From Candidatus Mycobacterium wuenschmannii (GTDB lineage: Bacteria > Actinomycetota > Actinomycetes > Mycobacteriales > Mycobacteriaceae), in NCBI RefSeq assembly GCF_030252325.1, contig NZ_CP126981.1:1178001-1242000 (forward strand): a stretch of DNA of 64,000 nt. Reading direction: 5' to 3'. Below are positions 19,617 to 27,903 of this stretch, one piece after another (position 1 is the first letter of the stretch; the number at the start of each line of letters is the position of its first letter). A model generated the notes under the pieces. That model was not told where the DNA came from. It was given only the letters and a program-made list of their open reading frames with translations, and did no database searches. The position numbers and the translations under genes were made by a program.

Positions 19617-20534
19617 CTAGAGACCGACGACCGGTCGCAGCGCCTCGCCGACCGCCGCGATGACACCGGGCGTGTACGACGGCATGTTGATGATCACGCC
19701 GTCGATTCCCGCGTCCAGCACCTTGGCCTTGACCTGCTCGGCGATGTAGTCGGCGCTGCCGGCCAGCATGCGTCCGCCCATCTCGTCAGGGACCTGGTCC
19801 GGCTTCACGTTGTCGTCGAGCAGCACGGTCACCAGCATGCTGGTCTCCAGCGTCGCGGGATCACGGTCGATCTCCTCGCAGCGCTCCCGGACGACCTTGA
19901 CCTTGCCCGCGAGTTGGTCGAAGCCGGCGATGACGTTGAGGTGATCGAAGTGCCGCACCGCCAGCGGAATCGTCTTCTTCTCACCGCTGCCACCGATCAT
20001 CAGCGGGATGTGATCGCGATAGCGGGGATTGGCCAATGCATTGTTCGCGCGGTAGTACTCACCGGAGAAAGTCGGCCGCTCACCTTTGAGCATCGGCAGG
20101 ATGATCTCCAGCGACTCGTTCAGTCGATTGAAACGGTCGGTGAAGGTGCCGAATTCGAAGCCGAGTTCGTCGTGCTCGAGTTCGAACCAGCCGGTGCCGA
20201 TGCCGAGAATCGCCCGCCCCGCGCTGACCACGTCGAGGGTGGTGATGGCCTTGGCCAGCAGCGTGGGATTGCGGTACGTGTTGCCAGTTACCAACGTGCC
20301 CAACTGAACTCGCTCGGTCGCCGTCGCGAGCGCTCCGAGGGCGGTGTACGCCTCGAGCATCGGCTGGTCCGGAGAGCCGAGCATCGGCAGTTGATAGAAG
20401 TGGTCCATCACGAAAACCGAGTCAAAGCCTGCTGATTCGGCTTCGCGTGCCTGCGCGATTACGGTGGGAAAGAGTTGTTCGACGCCGGTGCCGTAGGAAA
20501 AGTTGGGAATTTGGAAGCCAAGTCGAATGGTCAC
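19617..20534 (-). CDS. F420-dependent luciferase-like oxidoreductase (Rv1855c-like)
   Basis: 305 residues. An LLM-family TIM barrel: RLGFQIPNFSYGTG start, MDHFYQLPMLG, GTLVTGNTYRNPTLLAK, SAGRAILGIGTGWFELEH, and PLMIGGSGEKKT, the usual F420-type phosphate-binding glycine motif. Start GTG at 20534, since AGGGTGG sits five bases upstream and the product begins as Rv1855c does. The substrate is unknown. It is separated by a short gap from the SDR gene on the same strand, as in M. tuberculosis. Confidence 0.9.
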   Translation of the reverse strand: MTIRLGFQIPNFSYGTGVEQLFPTVIAQAREAESAGFDSVFVMDHFYQLPMLGSPDQPMLEAYTALGALATATERVQLGTLVTGNTYRNPTLLAKAITTLDVVSAGRAILGIGTGWFELEHDELGFEFGTFTDRFNRLNESLEIILPMLKGERPTFSGEYYRANNALANPRYRDHIPLMIGGSGEKKTIPLAVRHFDHLNVIAGFDQLAGKVKVVRERCEEIDRDPATLETSMLVTVLLDDNVKPDQVPDEMGGRMLAGSADYIAEQVKAKVLDAGIDGVIINMPSYTPGVIAAVGEALRPVVGL

Positions 20535-20606
20535 AAAGTCCACCCTAGTGACCGGCGCGCAGCCGCGACGGTCACCGAAGCGAATTACGCGCTCAGCGAA
20601 TTACGG

Positions 20607-21278
20607 TCAGGCGAACTGAGTCAACGCGCCGTGGCTGACGTGCAGCGTCTGCCCGGTGATGTGGCGGGCGGCGCCGCTGGTCAAGAACAGCGACATCCGG
20701 GCGACCTCGGCGGCAACCGAAGGCGGGGTGCTGGACAGACCCTCGTAACCCTGCTGCGCGCTGCGTCCCGCGGCGACCGCGTTCACGGTGATACCGCGGG
20801 TGCCGAAGACCATGGCCTGGCCCGCGACCCAACTGGCGAGGGCGGCCTTGACGGCGGCCTCGGCGCTGCCCGGGCGGGGGTTTTCCGGCACGACGCTGAT
20901 GATCGAACCGCCGGAGCGCAGGTGGTCGCCGACCGTCTCGAGCGTCAACACCGCCGACAGGACGGTGTCATCCAGCGATGTGCGCCAAGCCGAGGCGAGG
21001 TCGGACAGCGAATAGGCGCGCGGGTCGCCGGAGTTCCAACGCGGGGCCGGAACGTTGACGATGGTGTCGAGGTGATGCGGGAAGAGATGACGAATCTCAG
21101 CCAGCGCGGCCGGGTCGGTGTTGTCGCAGACGATCGCGTCCGCCTCGATCTCCTTGGCCGCTACCTCGAGGTCGTCGCGGCGAGCGCCGAGCAGCGTGAC
21201 CGTGTGGCCGTCGTTATGAAATTCCTCAGCAACGGCGCGACCCAACTCGGTGTCGCCTCCGGTGACCAGTACCTCCAC
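20607..21278 (-). CDS. Short-chain dehydrogenase/reductase-like protein (Rv1856c-like)
   Basis: 223 residues. Rossmann start VLVTGGDTELGRAVAEEF and late SDR features (GTRGITVNAVAAGRS, FLTSGAARHITGQTLHVSHGAL). The canonical catalytic YxxxK is not seen where expected; the helix reads AEAAVKAALASWVAGQA with no tyrosine four residues before the lysine. It may therefore be a non-canonical or inactive SDR, as its M. tuberculosis counterpart also appears. Start GTG at 21278 (AAGGAGG eight bases upstream; matches the VLVTGG opening of Rv1856c); an ATG six bases earlier is possible. Confidence 0.85.
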   Translation of the reverse strand: MEVLVTGGDTELGRAVAEEFHNDGHTVTLLGARRDDLEVAAKEIEADAIVCDNTDPAALAEIRHLFPHHLDTIVNVPAPRWNSGDPRAYSLSDLASAWRTSLDDTVLSAVLTLETVGDHLRSGGSIISVVPENPRPGSAEAAVKAALASWVAGQAMVFGTRGITVNAVAAGRSAQQGYEGLSSTPPSVAAEVARMSLFLTSGAARHITGQTLHVSHGALTQFA

Positions 21279-21461
21279 CGCCATGACCTCCTTGTATTCA
21301 GCATTGAATCCAGGTGCCGGCTCGTGTCGAGCAGCCGCGGTCTCCGCCGAGAGCAACGGTTTTCCGATGCTTCGATGGTGGCACACCGCAACGCCGGTCC
21401 CTGGGATTTCAGGGCGTGTATGGCATTAACGTTTCCTTATGTTACTGGACGGTAGCTAGAT

Positions 21462-22328
21462 ATGAAACTCCGAATCCGGCACGAGGCGGTCACCGTTTGG
21501 ACAACGCTGAGCGTCGTGGGACCTCGACTCGGCAGGCTGCGCCGCCCCGCGGCGGGGGGCTTGCTGGCAATCGCGGTGGCCACCCAGGTGAACGCCTGCG
21601 GCCAGAAGCCGCTGCCGTCGACGGCGGCGGGTCCGTCGTCCATCCACTCACGCGCCACCTCGATCATGGTGTTTGCCGCCCTACAACTCAAACCGGCGTT
21701 CACCTTGTTGGCCGGCCAATTCCAAACCGAAAACCCCGGCACCACAGTCGATTTCAACTTCGCGAGCTCGGCCGAACTGGCCAACAAGTTGACCCGGGGT
21801 GCCAAAGCCGACGTCTTCGCCTCCGCGGACGCGGCCCAGATGGACACGGTGATCAAGGCGGATCTGACGAGTAGCGAGCCGGTCAATTTCGCGTCCAACA
21901 CATTGGTCATCGTCACCGCGCCGGACGACCCGAAGCAGGTCCGCTCGTTCGCCGATTTGGCCCGGCCGGATCTGCGGGTCGCGGTGTGCCAGGCGTCGGC
22001 GCCGTGCGGGGCGGGAGTACAGCGCATCGAGGACAACACCGGCGTGCACATCGATCCGGTCAGCGAGGAGACGATCGGGTCCGCGGTGCTGGCCAAAGTC
22101 ACCGCAGGCGAGGCGGACGCCGGCCTGGTCTACATGAACGATGCGCACAAGGCCGGCGACAAGGTCGCCTCGATCACCTTCCCTGAGTCCGCCGACGCGG
22201 TGAACAGCTATCCGATCGTCGCCCTCAAGCAGGCGGCCGAATCGGTTCTGGCACAGAAGTTTGTCGACCTGGTGGTCGGCGCGACGGGCCAGCGGGTGCT
22301 TAGCCAGGCGGGCTTCGCCGGACCTTGA
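21462..22328 (+). CDS. modA: Molybdate-binding-protein-like lipoprotein, orphan
   Basis: 288 residues. The N-terminus has a long basic region with RLRR, a hydrophobic stretch and a lipobox VNAC (Cys46), so it is a surface lipoprotein. The body is collinear with M. tuberculosis ModA: ADVFASADAAQMDTV, RSFADLARPDLRVAVCQ, ADAGLVYMNDA with the ligand tyrosine. However, the first ligand motif AAASL of ModA reads AALQL and GSSEL reads SSAEL, so the serine oxyanion ligands are changed. No modB or modC follows; the next gene is apa. Transport of molybdate by this locus alone is impossible, so it may use an unlinked permease or bind something else. Confidence 0.8.
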   Translation: MKLRIRHEAVTVWTTLSVVGPRLGRLRRPAAGGLLAIAVATQVNACGQKPLPSTAAGPSSIHSRATSIMVFAALQLKPAFTLLAGQFQTENPGTTVDFNFASSAELANKLTRGAKADVFASADAAQMDTVIKADLTSSEPVNFASNTLVIVTAPDDPKQVRSFADLARPDLRVAVCQASAPCGAGVQRIEDNTGVHIDPVSEETIGSAVLAKVTAGEADAGLVYMNDAHKAGDKVASITFPESADAVNSYPIVALKQAAESVLAQKFVDLVVGATGQRVLSQAGFAGP

Positions 22329-22508
22329 CGTTGACGCGCCCGGCGGCGCCGTCGTTGCCGAATTGTCACCTACCGGGCCCACGGCATACAGCCGAAACGG
22401 TGAGCTGCAAATTTGCCTCGAGCACCACGCGGACGGGTATCGAAAAAACGGTCGAAACGTCGGCTGTTCACCCTTGCGCCACGGGGTAACACGGTAGGTT
22501 TTTTGGTC

Positions 22509-23672
22509 ATGAACGAGGTGGATCGCTATTCAACCCGGCCCAAAAACCGCTGGATGACGCGCGTGCTTGTCGCGATCGGCGGCGCCGGTGCGATCACGTT
22601 CGCCCTGCCGGTCGCCGCGGGAGCCGATCCGCCAAATCCGGGGCCGAGCCCCGCGGTTCCGGGTCCGGCCAACCCGGCCCCGGCCAACCCCGCTCCAGCC
22701 AACCCCGCTCCAGCCAACCCGGCGCCTGCCAACACCGCTGCCAACCCGGACGGATCGCCCGGTCCTGGCGGACCCGCCGCGGGGCCGCAGAACACCGACC
22801 CGGTGGCGGGGGCGCCCGCGACCGAGGCCAATCCGGGCGGCCCGGCCCCGGTGGACCCGAACGCGGGTCGGATCGACAACCCGGTCGGTGGCTTCAGCTA
22901 CGTGCTGCCCGCGGGGTGGGTGGAATCCGACGCGACGCACCTGGATTACGGTTCGGCGCTGCTCAGCAAGATCGCGGGCACGCCCGCGCCGGGCCAGCCG
23001 CCGCCGGTTGCCAACGACACTCGCGTGGTGCTCGGCAAGCTGGACCAGAAGCTCTACGCCAGCGCCGAGGCCGACAACAGCAAGGCCGCGGCGCGCCTTG
23101 CCTCGGATATGGGTGAGTTCTTCATGCCGTACCCGGGCACCCGACTCAACCAGGAGACGATCCCGCTCGGTGCCAACGGCGCCGCAGGAGGCGCCTCGTT
23201 CTACGAGGTGAAGTTCAGCGACGCCAGCAAGCCGAACGGCCAGATCTGGGCGGGCGTGGTCAGTGCGCCCGGACCGGCGGGCGCACCGAGCCAGCGCTAT
23301 TTCGTGGTGTGGCTCGGCACCGGCAACAATCCGGTCGACAAAGCGGGCGCGAAAACACTGGCCGAGTCCGTCCGCCCGCTGGCCGCAACCCCAGGCCCCG
23401 CCGCAGGGCCCGCGCCCGCCGGACCGGCTGGACCAGCACCGGCAGGACCGGCTGGACCCGCACCGGCAGGACCCGCACCGGCAGGACCCGCTGGACCAGC
23501 ACCGGCAGGACCCGCCGGACCGGCAGGACCGGCGCCCGCTGGACCGGCAGGACCCGCACCGGCAGGACCCGCCGGACCGGCAGGACCCGCACCCGCTGGA
23601 CCCGCTCCGGCGGGCCCGCAACCCGCCGGCGGTAACGGGTCGCCGGCCGCGCCGAACACAGTGGCGACCTAA
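22509..23672 (+). CDS. apa: Alanine/proline-rich secreted antigen Apa (45/47 kDa, fibronectin-attachment protein)
   Basis: 387 residues. A Sec signal peptide spans residues 1-39 ([22 protein letters not shown], predicted cut before DPP). A Pro/Ala linker with NPAPA repeats follows. The conserved central domain (about 120-300) is nearly identical in pattern to Rv1860: [62 protein letters not shown]. The C-terminus is a long Gly-Pro-Ala repeat tail, much longer than in M. tuberculosis Apa. Threonines, the O-mannosylation sites of Apa, are few here (the tail has almost none). Start ATG at 22509, matching the MHQVD-type start of Rv1860. It is secreted and surface-associated. Confidence 0.93.
   Translation: MNEVDRYSTRPKNRWMTRVLVAIGGAGAITFALPVAAGADPPNPGPSPAVPGPANPAPANPAPANPAPANPAPANTAANPDGSPGPGGPAAGPQNTDPVAGAPATEANPGGPAPVDPNAGRIDNPVGGFSYVLPAGWVESDATHLDYGSALLSKIAGTPAPGQPPPVANDTRVVLGKLDQKLYASAEADNSKAAARLASDMGEFFMPYPGTRLNQETIPLGANGAAGGASFYEVKFSDASKPNGQIWAGVVSAPGPAGAPSQRYFVVWLGTGNNPVDKAGAKTLAESVRPLAATPGPAAGPAPAGPAGPAPAGPAGPAPAGPAPAGPAGPAPAGPAGPAGPAPAGPAGPAPAGPAGPAGPAPAGPAPAGPQPAGGNGSPAAPNTVAT
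23394..23627 (+). repeat. GC-rich tandem repeat encoding the GPA/PAG tail of Apa
   Basis: Degenerate 9- and 15-bp units (versions of CCGGCAGGACC and GCTGGACCAGC) encode alternating GPAPA and GPA blocks. Glycine does not fall strictly at every third residue, so a true collagen helix is unlikely throughout. Such repeats are prone to slippage, so length may vary between isolates. Confidence 0.85.
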
Positions 23673-23787
23673 CACCGCCGCCGGCCGAAAGCGGCCTCGC
23701 AAGCGCGTTGCTGGTTAGGCTTTCGGGTATGTGCACAGCCAGTCCGGTAGTGGGCTGCACACAAATCAATACGCATAGGAGCCGGTC

Positions 23788-24057
23788 GTGATTCTCCACA
23801 TTGTTTGGTTGCTCATCCTCGGCCTCGTCGTCGGCCTCGTCGCGCGACTGATCGTTCCCGGTAGCCAGCCGCTGGGGCTGATTGCCACGTCATTGCTAGG
23901 CATCGTCGGCGCCTATGTCGGCGGAACACTGGGCAGCGTCGTGTTCCCGCCGCATCAATTCACTGTCACCCCGCCGATCAATCACTCGTTCCTCGGGGCG
24001 CTGGTCGGCGCCGTGCTGCTGCTGTTCATCTACAAGGCGGCTAAATCGCGCACCTGA
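23788..24057 (+). CDS. GlsB/YeaQ/YmgE-type small membrane protein (Rv1861-like)
   Basis: 89 residues with three hydrophobic segments: [41 protein letters not shown] and [18 protein letters not shown]. The GLxxGLxARLxxPG and LLGIxGAxxGG glycine patterns define the family, often called transglycosylase-associated or stress-induced. Start GTG at 23788 with AGGAG six bases upstream. The function is not established. Confidence 0.88.
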   Translation: MILHIVWLLILGLVVGLVARLIVPGSQPLGLIATSLLGIVGAYVGGTLGSVVFPPHQFTVTPPINHSFLGALVGAVLLLFIYKAAKSRT

Positions 24058-24068
24058 CGCCCCCCACG

Positions 24069-25070
24069 ATGCGCGCCTGGCAGGTGGCGCATCCGGGACC
24101 CGTCAGCGCCGAACCGCTGGAGTACGTGCGCACGCCGGTTCCACAACCGGGCCCGGCGGACCTGCTGGTCGCGGTCCGCGCCTGCGGCGTGTGCCGCACC
24201 GACCTGCACGTCACCGAGGGCGACCTGCCGGTCCATCGCCCACGGGTGACGCCCGGACACGAAGTCGTGGGCGAGGTGGTGGCCGTCGGCACCGACGCCG
24301 GCGACGAGTTCCGCGTCGGCGATCGGGTCGGAATCGCGTGGCTGCGACACACCTGCGGGGAGTGCGCCTACTGTCGCAGGGGCGACGAGAATCTGTGCCC
24401 AGACTCGCGCTACACCGGGTGGGACGCCGACGGTGGTTACGCCGAATTCGCCACGGTGCCGGCCGCTTTCGCCCATCACCTGCCAAGCGGATACTCCGAC
24501 AGCGAACTTGCGCCGCTGTTGTGCGCCGGCATCATCGGCTACCGGTCGCTGCAGCGCGCGGCGCTACCGGTTGGTGGCCGACTGGGTCTCTACGGATTCG
24601 GCGGCAGCGCCCACATCACCGCTCAGGTCGCACTCGCGCAGGGCGCCGAAGTCCACGTCATGACCCGCGGCGTCGCGGCCCGGCGGCTGGCGCGCGAACT
24701 GGGGGCCACGTCCGCCCAGAGTGCCGACGAACCGCCGCCGGTAAAGCTCGACGCGGCAATCCTTTTCGCGCCGGTCGGCGATCTGGTGCTTCCCGCGCTG
24801 GAGGCGCTAGATCGCGGGGGGACGCTGGCCATCGCGGGCATCCACCTCAGCGACATGCCGGCGCTGAATTATCAGCGCCACCTGTTCCAGGAGCGCCAGA
24901 TCCGCTCGGTGACGTCGAATACCCGGGCCGACGCGAGGGCCTTCCTCGACTTCGTCGGCACCCACCGCATCACGGTGACCACGCCGGAGTATCCGCTGCA
25001 TCAGGCGAATCGAGCGCTGTCGGACCTCAGCACCGGCCGCATCTCGGGCGCCGCGGTGTTGCTCGTCTAG
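24069..25070 (+). CDS. adhA: Zinc-dependent alcohol dehydrogenase (Rv1862-like)
   Basis: 333 residues. Medium-chain dehydrogenase: catalytic zinc ligands C42 (GVCRTDLH) and H64 ([13 protein letters not shown]), structural zinc cysteines in [17 protein letters not shown] (about 97-111), and the [12 protein letters not shown] loop. The nucleotide-binding site is [12 protein letters not shown], with an SAH-type loop instead of the classical GxGxxG. Relatives oxidise long-chain or aryl alcohols with NAD(P). It starts 11 bases after the small membrane protein and converges on the CPBP gene with a four-base overlap. Confidence 0.92.
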   Translation: MRAWQVAHPGPVSAEPLEYVRTPVPQPGPADLLVAVRACGVCRTDLHVTEGDLPVHRPRVTPGHEVVGEVVAVGTDAGDEFRVGDRVGIAWLRHTCGECAYCRRGDENLCPDSRYTGWDADGGYAEFATVPAAFAHHLPSGYSDSELAPLLCAGIIGYRSLQRAALPVGGRLGLYGFGGSAHITAQVALAQGAEVHVMTRGVAARRLARELGATSAQSADEPPPVKLDAAILFAPVGDLVLPALEALDRGGTLAIAGIHLSDMPALNYQRHLFQERQIRSVTSNTRADARAFLDFVGTHRITVTTPEYPLHQANRALSDLSTGRISGAAVLLV

Positions 25071-25828
25071 TGCAGTTGCCAGACCAGAGCGGCGGCCAGT
25101 GCACCCATCCCGTTGAGCGACCAGTGCAGGGCGATCGGCGCCAGCAGACTGCCGCTGCGCCGCCGTAGCCAGCTGAACACGAAACCTGCTGCGGCTGTCG
25201 CAATCACCGCGAGTACCACCCCGATCAGCATGCCGAGAACTCCGCTGCCGAACAGCCGCGTGAAGCCGACGTTGCTGCTCGTCAGACCCAGCGACGTCGC
25301 GATGTGCCAGAGGCCGAACAGCAGCGAGCCGACCAGCGCGACACCACGAAATCCCCACGCGCGGTTCAGCGTTCCATGCAGCACACCGCGGAAAGCCAGC
25401 TCCTCGGGGATGACGGTCTGCAGCGGAATGACGACCATCGACGCCATCAGCGCACCGGAGATCGTCGCGTAGCGGTGGTTCATGAACATCGGCCTGGTCA
25501 TCGGAAGCAGAGCGCCGACCGCGATCACCGTGACGACGAGAGCGACGGCGCCCGCCGCGTAGGCGGCACCCGACTTCCAGTGCTCGCGTCCCAGACCGAG
25601 TTCGGCCCAACCCAGGCCGTTGCGCCGCAGCCAGGCCACCAGGCCGAGCGCGGCCACCGGGACGGTCACGACACTGGCCCACGGGGTGGTGAAATGCGCG
25701 ATCAGGTTGGTCAGCGCGAGCACCGCGACGACGACGGCAACGTCGACCTGGATGCGGAATTGGTGTAGCGCCGAGAGTTGCGCGAGCAGCGGATGCTGCT
25801 CAGCGGCGGCGCTCTCGTAGCCGGTCAT
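25067..25828 (-). CDS. CPBP-family intramembrane protease (Rv1863c-like)
   Basis: 253 residues with about seven hydrophobic segments. The CPBP (CAAX/bacteriocin-processing) signature is present: EELAFRG at about 140, HIATSLG near 170 and HWSLNGMG near the end. These supply the glutamates and histidines of the intramembrane glutamyl-protease site. Substrates are unknown. It is last in a convergent pair with adhA. Confidence 0.9.
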   Translation of the reverse strand: MTGYESAAAEQHPLLAQLSALHQFRIQVDVAVVVAVLALTNLIAHFTTPWASVVTVPVAALGLVAWLRRNGLGWAELGLGREHWKSGAAYAAGAVALVVTVIAVGALLPMTRPMFMNHRYATISGALMASMVVIPLQTVIPEELAFRGVLHGTLNRAWGFRGVALVGSLLFGLWHIATSLGLTSSNVGFTRLFGSGVLGMLIGVVLAVIATAAAGFVFSWLRRRSGSLLAPIALHWSLNGMGALAAALVWQLH

Positions 25829-25855
25829 CTCACCAGGCTACGGGCTGTGGCGGAG

Positions 25856-27121
25856 TCAACGCGCGAACTGTTCCACGAGCACTACCTGTAGCTCACCCAC
25901 CAGGAACCCGAGCACGGCCCCCACCATGACCATCAACATCTCGTCGTCCTTGAAGACCGGACGCAGGATCGCCTCGTACTCGTCGGGGGACAGCTTGTTC
26001 ATCTTGTCGACGATCAGGTTCTCAATGTCGAGCGTCTTCGCGGCGTACTCCTTGGCCTGCTGCATGGTCTCGGGGAGCCGCTCGAGCAGCATCTGCACGA
26101 TCGCGTCCTTGGCTTGGTGGTAGCGCTTGGTGCCGATCGCGAGCTTGATGAACGGTTGCGCCACACCGGCCTGAGCGTCGAGCGCCGACGAGACCTCCTT
26201 CTCGATCGCGGCGAACAAACGCTCGGCGGTCGGCCCGTGCAGAATCGCGTCGAGCAGGGCGTCGGGATGAAACAGGTCATTGGCCAGGATCCGGGCGTAA
26301 TCGCGGGTTACGTTGTCGCGCTGGGTATGTAGCACGCCCTGGATAGGGATGAAGCCGAAGAGTTTGACGGGCTCGCGGGGAATGAAGATCAGGTTCAAGG
26401 CGAGCCAGTCGCTGGCGAACCCGGTGACGAACCCGAAGCCCGGCATGATCCACGGGTTGTGGAAGACGCCCCACGCCACCATCTGCACCAGGCCGATCGC
26501 GAAGCCGAAGTAGATACCGCTGCGGCGGATGAACTTCATCGCCGCCCCGCCCATGCCCTTCAGCAACTCGTTGAGCTGGGCCTTGTTGTTCACCAGCGTG
26601 GTGACCGCGAGGTACTGCAGATCGACGAAGCGCGGCAGATCGGACTTCATTTCGGCGAGCAGGTTGTCGACCACCCCGGGGGCCGCCGCGTGCACCCGGG
26701 ACAGCACCGCCTTGCGGCCGGCCTCCGGGATCGCGTCCCACAGCCCGGGGCGCACCTGCTCGGCGAGGTCGCGGGCCATCTCGTCGATGGTTCGGGTCAG
26801 CGGCTCACGAAGCTCGTCGACCGCCTGCTGGGCGTCGATCTTGTCCAGAATCTCCTCGGGGCGCAGCAGCTTGTCGGTGAGCATCTGGATGGTCACCGCC
26901 GCGGTCTTGCCGGCGCGGCGCGGCACCACCCCCTGCCAGCCGAACGGCCCGATGCCGACGAACTCGATCGGTTTGTAAAGCATCTGCAGCGCAACAAGTT
27001 TCGTCGTATAGCCGACGAATGCCGCCACCAGGGGCATCGACAGGTAGATGAACCAGTTGAGCTTGGCATCGGCGACGATTTCACCGAAGGACTGACCCCA
27101 CGCGACGACCGAAGAGGTCAC
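25856..27121 (-). CDS. DUF445 family membrane protein
   Basis: 421 residues. Hydrophobic ends (FIYLSMPLVAAFVGYTTKLVALQML at the start; MVMVGAVLGFLVGELQVVLVEQF at the end) flank a long soluble helical part and a mid segment (GIYFGFAIGLVQMVAWGVF). YTTKLVALQMLYKPIEF and GWQGVVPRRAGKTA are the DUF445 landmarks. Start GTG at 27121 overlaps the TGA of the upstream gene (GTGA), with AGGGAG upstream, so the two are translationally coupled. The function of DUF445 is unknown; it may be a membrane-tethered scaffold. Confidence 0.85.
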   Translation of the reverse strand: MTSSVVAWGQSFGEIVADAKLNWFIYLSMPLVAAFVGYTTKLVALQMLYKPIEFVGIGPFGWQGVVPRRAGKTAAVTIQMLTDKLLRPEEILDKIDAQQAVDELREPLTRTIDEMARDLAEQVRPGLWDAIPEAGRKAVLSRVHAAAPGVVDNLLAEMKSDLPRFVDLQYLAVTTLVNNKAQLNELLKGMGGAAMKFIRRSGIYFGFAIGLVQMVAWGVFHNPWIMPGFGFVTGFASDWLALNLIFIPREPVKLFGFIPIQGVLHTQRDNVTRDYARILANDLFHPDALLDAILHGPTAERLFAAIEKEVSSALDAQAGVAQPFIKLAIGTKRYHQAKDAIVQMLLERLPETMQQAKEYAAKTLDIENLIVDKMNKLSPDEYEAILRPVFKDDEMLMVMVGAVLGFLVGELQVVLVEQFAR

Positions 27122-27801
27122 TCCCGCTCCCTGGGGGCACTTGCCGCCGCCCACAATTCGAGGCCCAGGCCGGACAGCTGCAATGTGTACTTGTCGATGC
27201 GCGCCGGGATCGGGCCGCGGCTGGCGGTTTTGATGGCCTGCAGCACCGCGGTGTCGGCCGCGAGGATCTCGTATTCGTCCTTCATCTCGGTGTCCTCGGG
27301 GCCCGACTCGACGAGGCCGAGTGAGAGAAGGTGGCTCACGTACATCGGGGTCAGCTGCGGCAGCGCGAGGTTGGCGGTCTTGCCGATCAGAGACATGTTC
27401 TCCAGCACCACCTCGACGCCAAGTCCGGCCCGGGTGCGGGCGTACACGTTCAGCAGCGGGGACGTCGAGCCGTCCGACAGGGCGCTGATGATGCGGGCCT
27501 CGTCGGGAACGATCTGGTCGAGGATCTTGTGGAACAACTCCTGGCGGCTCGACGCGGTGTTCTGCCCGATCGCGCGATCGAGCAGGCCGTGCATCTTGGC
27601 GTCCAGTCCGTCGGCGTTGGCATCCTCGTCGGCCTCGGCGTCGATCTCGACGAGTTCGGGCACCCCCGCGGTGGATCCGTTCATCCCGGAGCGGATCAGG
27701 CCGAAGAACTGACGCTCACCCCAACTCGCGGCGTTGATGTAGGCGCGCACCGTCTGTTCGGCCATGTCGACGAGCCCGGCCGGAGTGAAGCGTGAGGACA
27801 T
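27118..27801 (-). CDS. DUF4393 (Abi-alpha)-like protein
   Basis: 227 residues with no membrane segments. An N-terminal part (FTPAGLVDMAEQTVRAYINAASWGERQFFGLI) is followed by a central helical domain with QELFHKILDQIVPDEARIISALSDG, which is the DUF4393 signature (Pfam once named it abortive-infection alpha). A late YEILAADTAVLQAIK segment closes the domain. Start ATG at 27801; the product follows MSSRF. Coupled to the DUF445 gene. A link to phage defence rests only on the family name, so I do not assert it. Confidence 0.65.
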   Translation of the reverse strand: MSSRFTPAGLVDMAEQTVRAYINAASWGERQFFGLIRSGMNGSTAGVPELVEIDAEADEDANADGLDAKMHGLLDRAIGQNTASSRQELFHKILDQIVPDEARIISALSDGSTSPLLNVYARTRAGLGVEVVLENMSLIGKTANLALPQLTPMYVSHLLSLGLVESGPEDTEMKDEYEILAADTAVLQAIKTASRGPIPARIDKYTLQLSGLGLELWAAASAPRERE

Positions 27802-27903
27802 GGGCTGAACGGTAGTCAACCCGCGGCGCCCTTTCGCCGATTTCACGAGCGCCGGTGTCGAGGCACATGATCGAACTTGACACCTGCCAACTACGCTGAC
27901 CAG

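Noticed and set aside
23394..23627. Could the apa repeats be a CRISPR array?
   Set aside because: Units are 9-15 bp, uninterrupted by unique spacers and in frame with apa; there are no cas genes.
23700..23770. Imperfect hairpin (GTGCACAGCC...GGGCTGCACA) after apa as a riboswitch
   Set aside because: Short, with no conserved riboswitch core; a weak terminator or chance structure is simpler.
27118..27801. DUF4393 as an abortive-infection defence gene
   Set aside because: The family name alone suggests it; there is no toxin, nuclease or defence neighbour, and the pair looks housekeeping.
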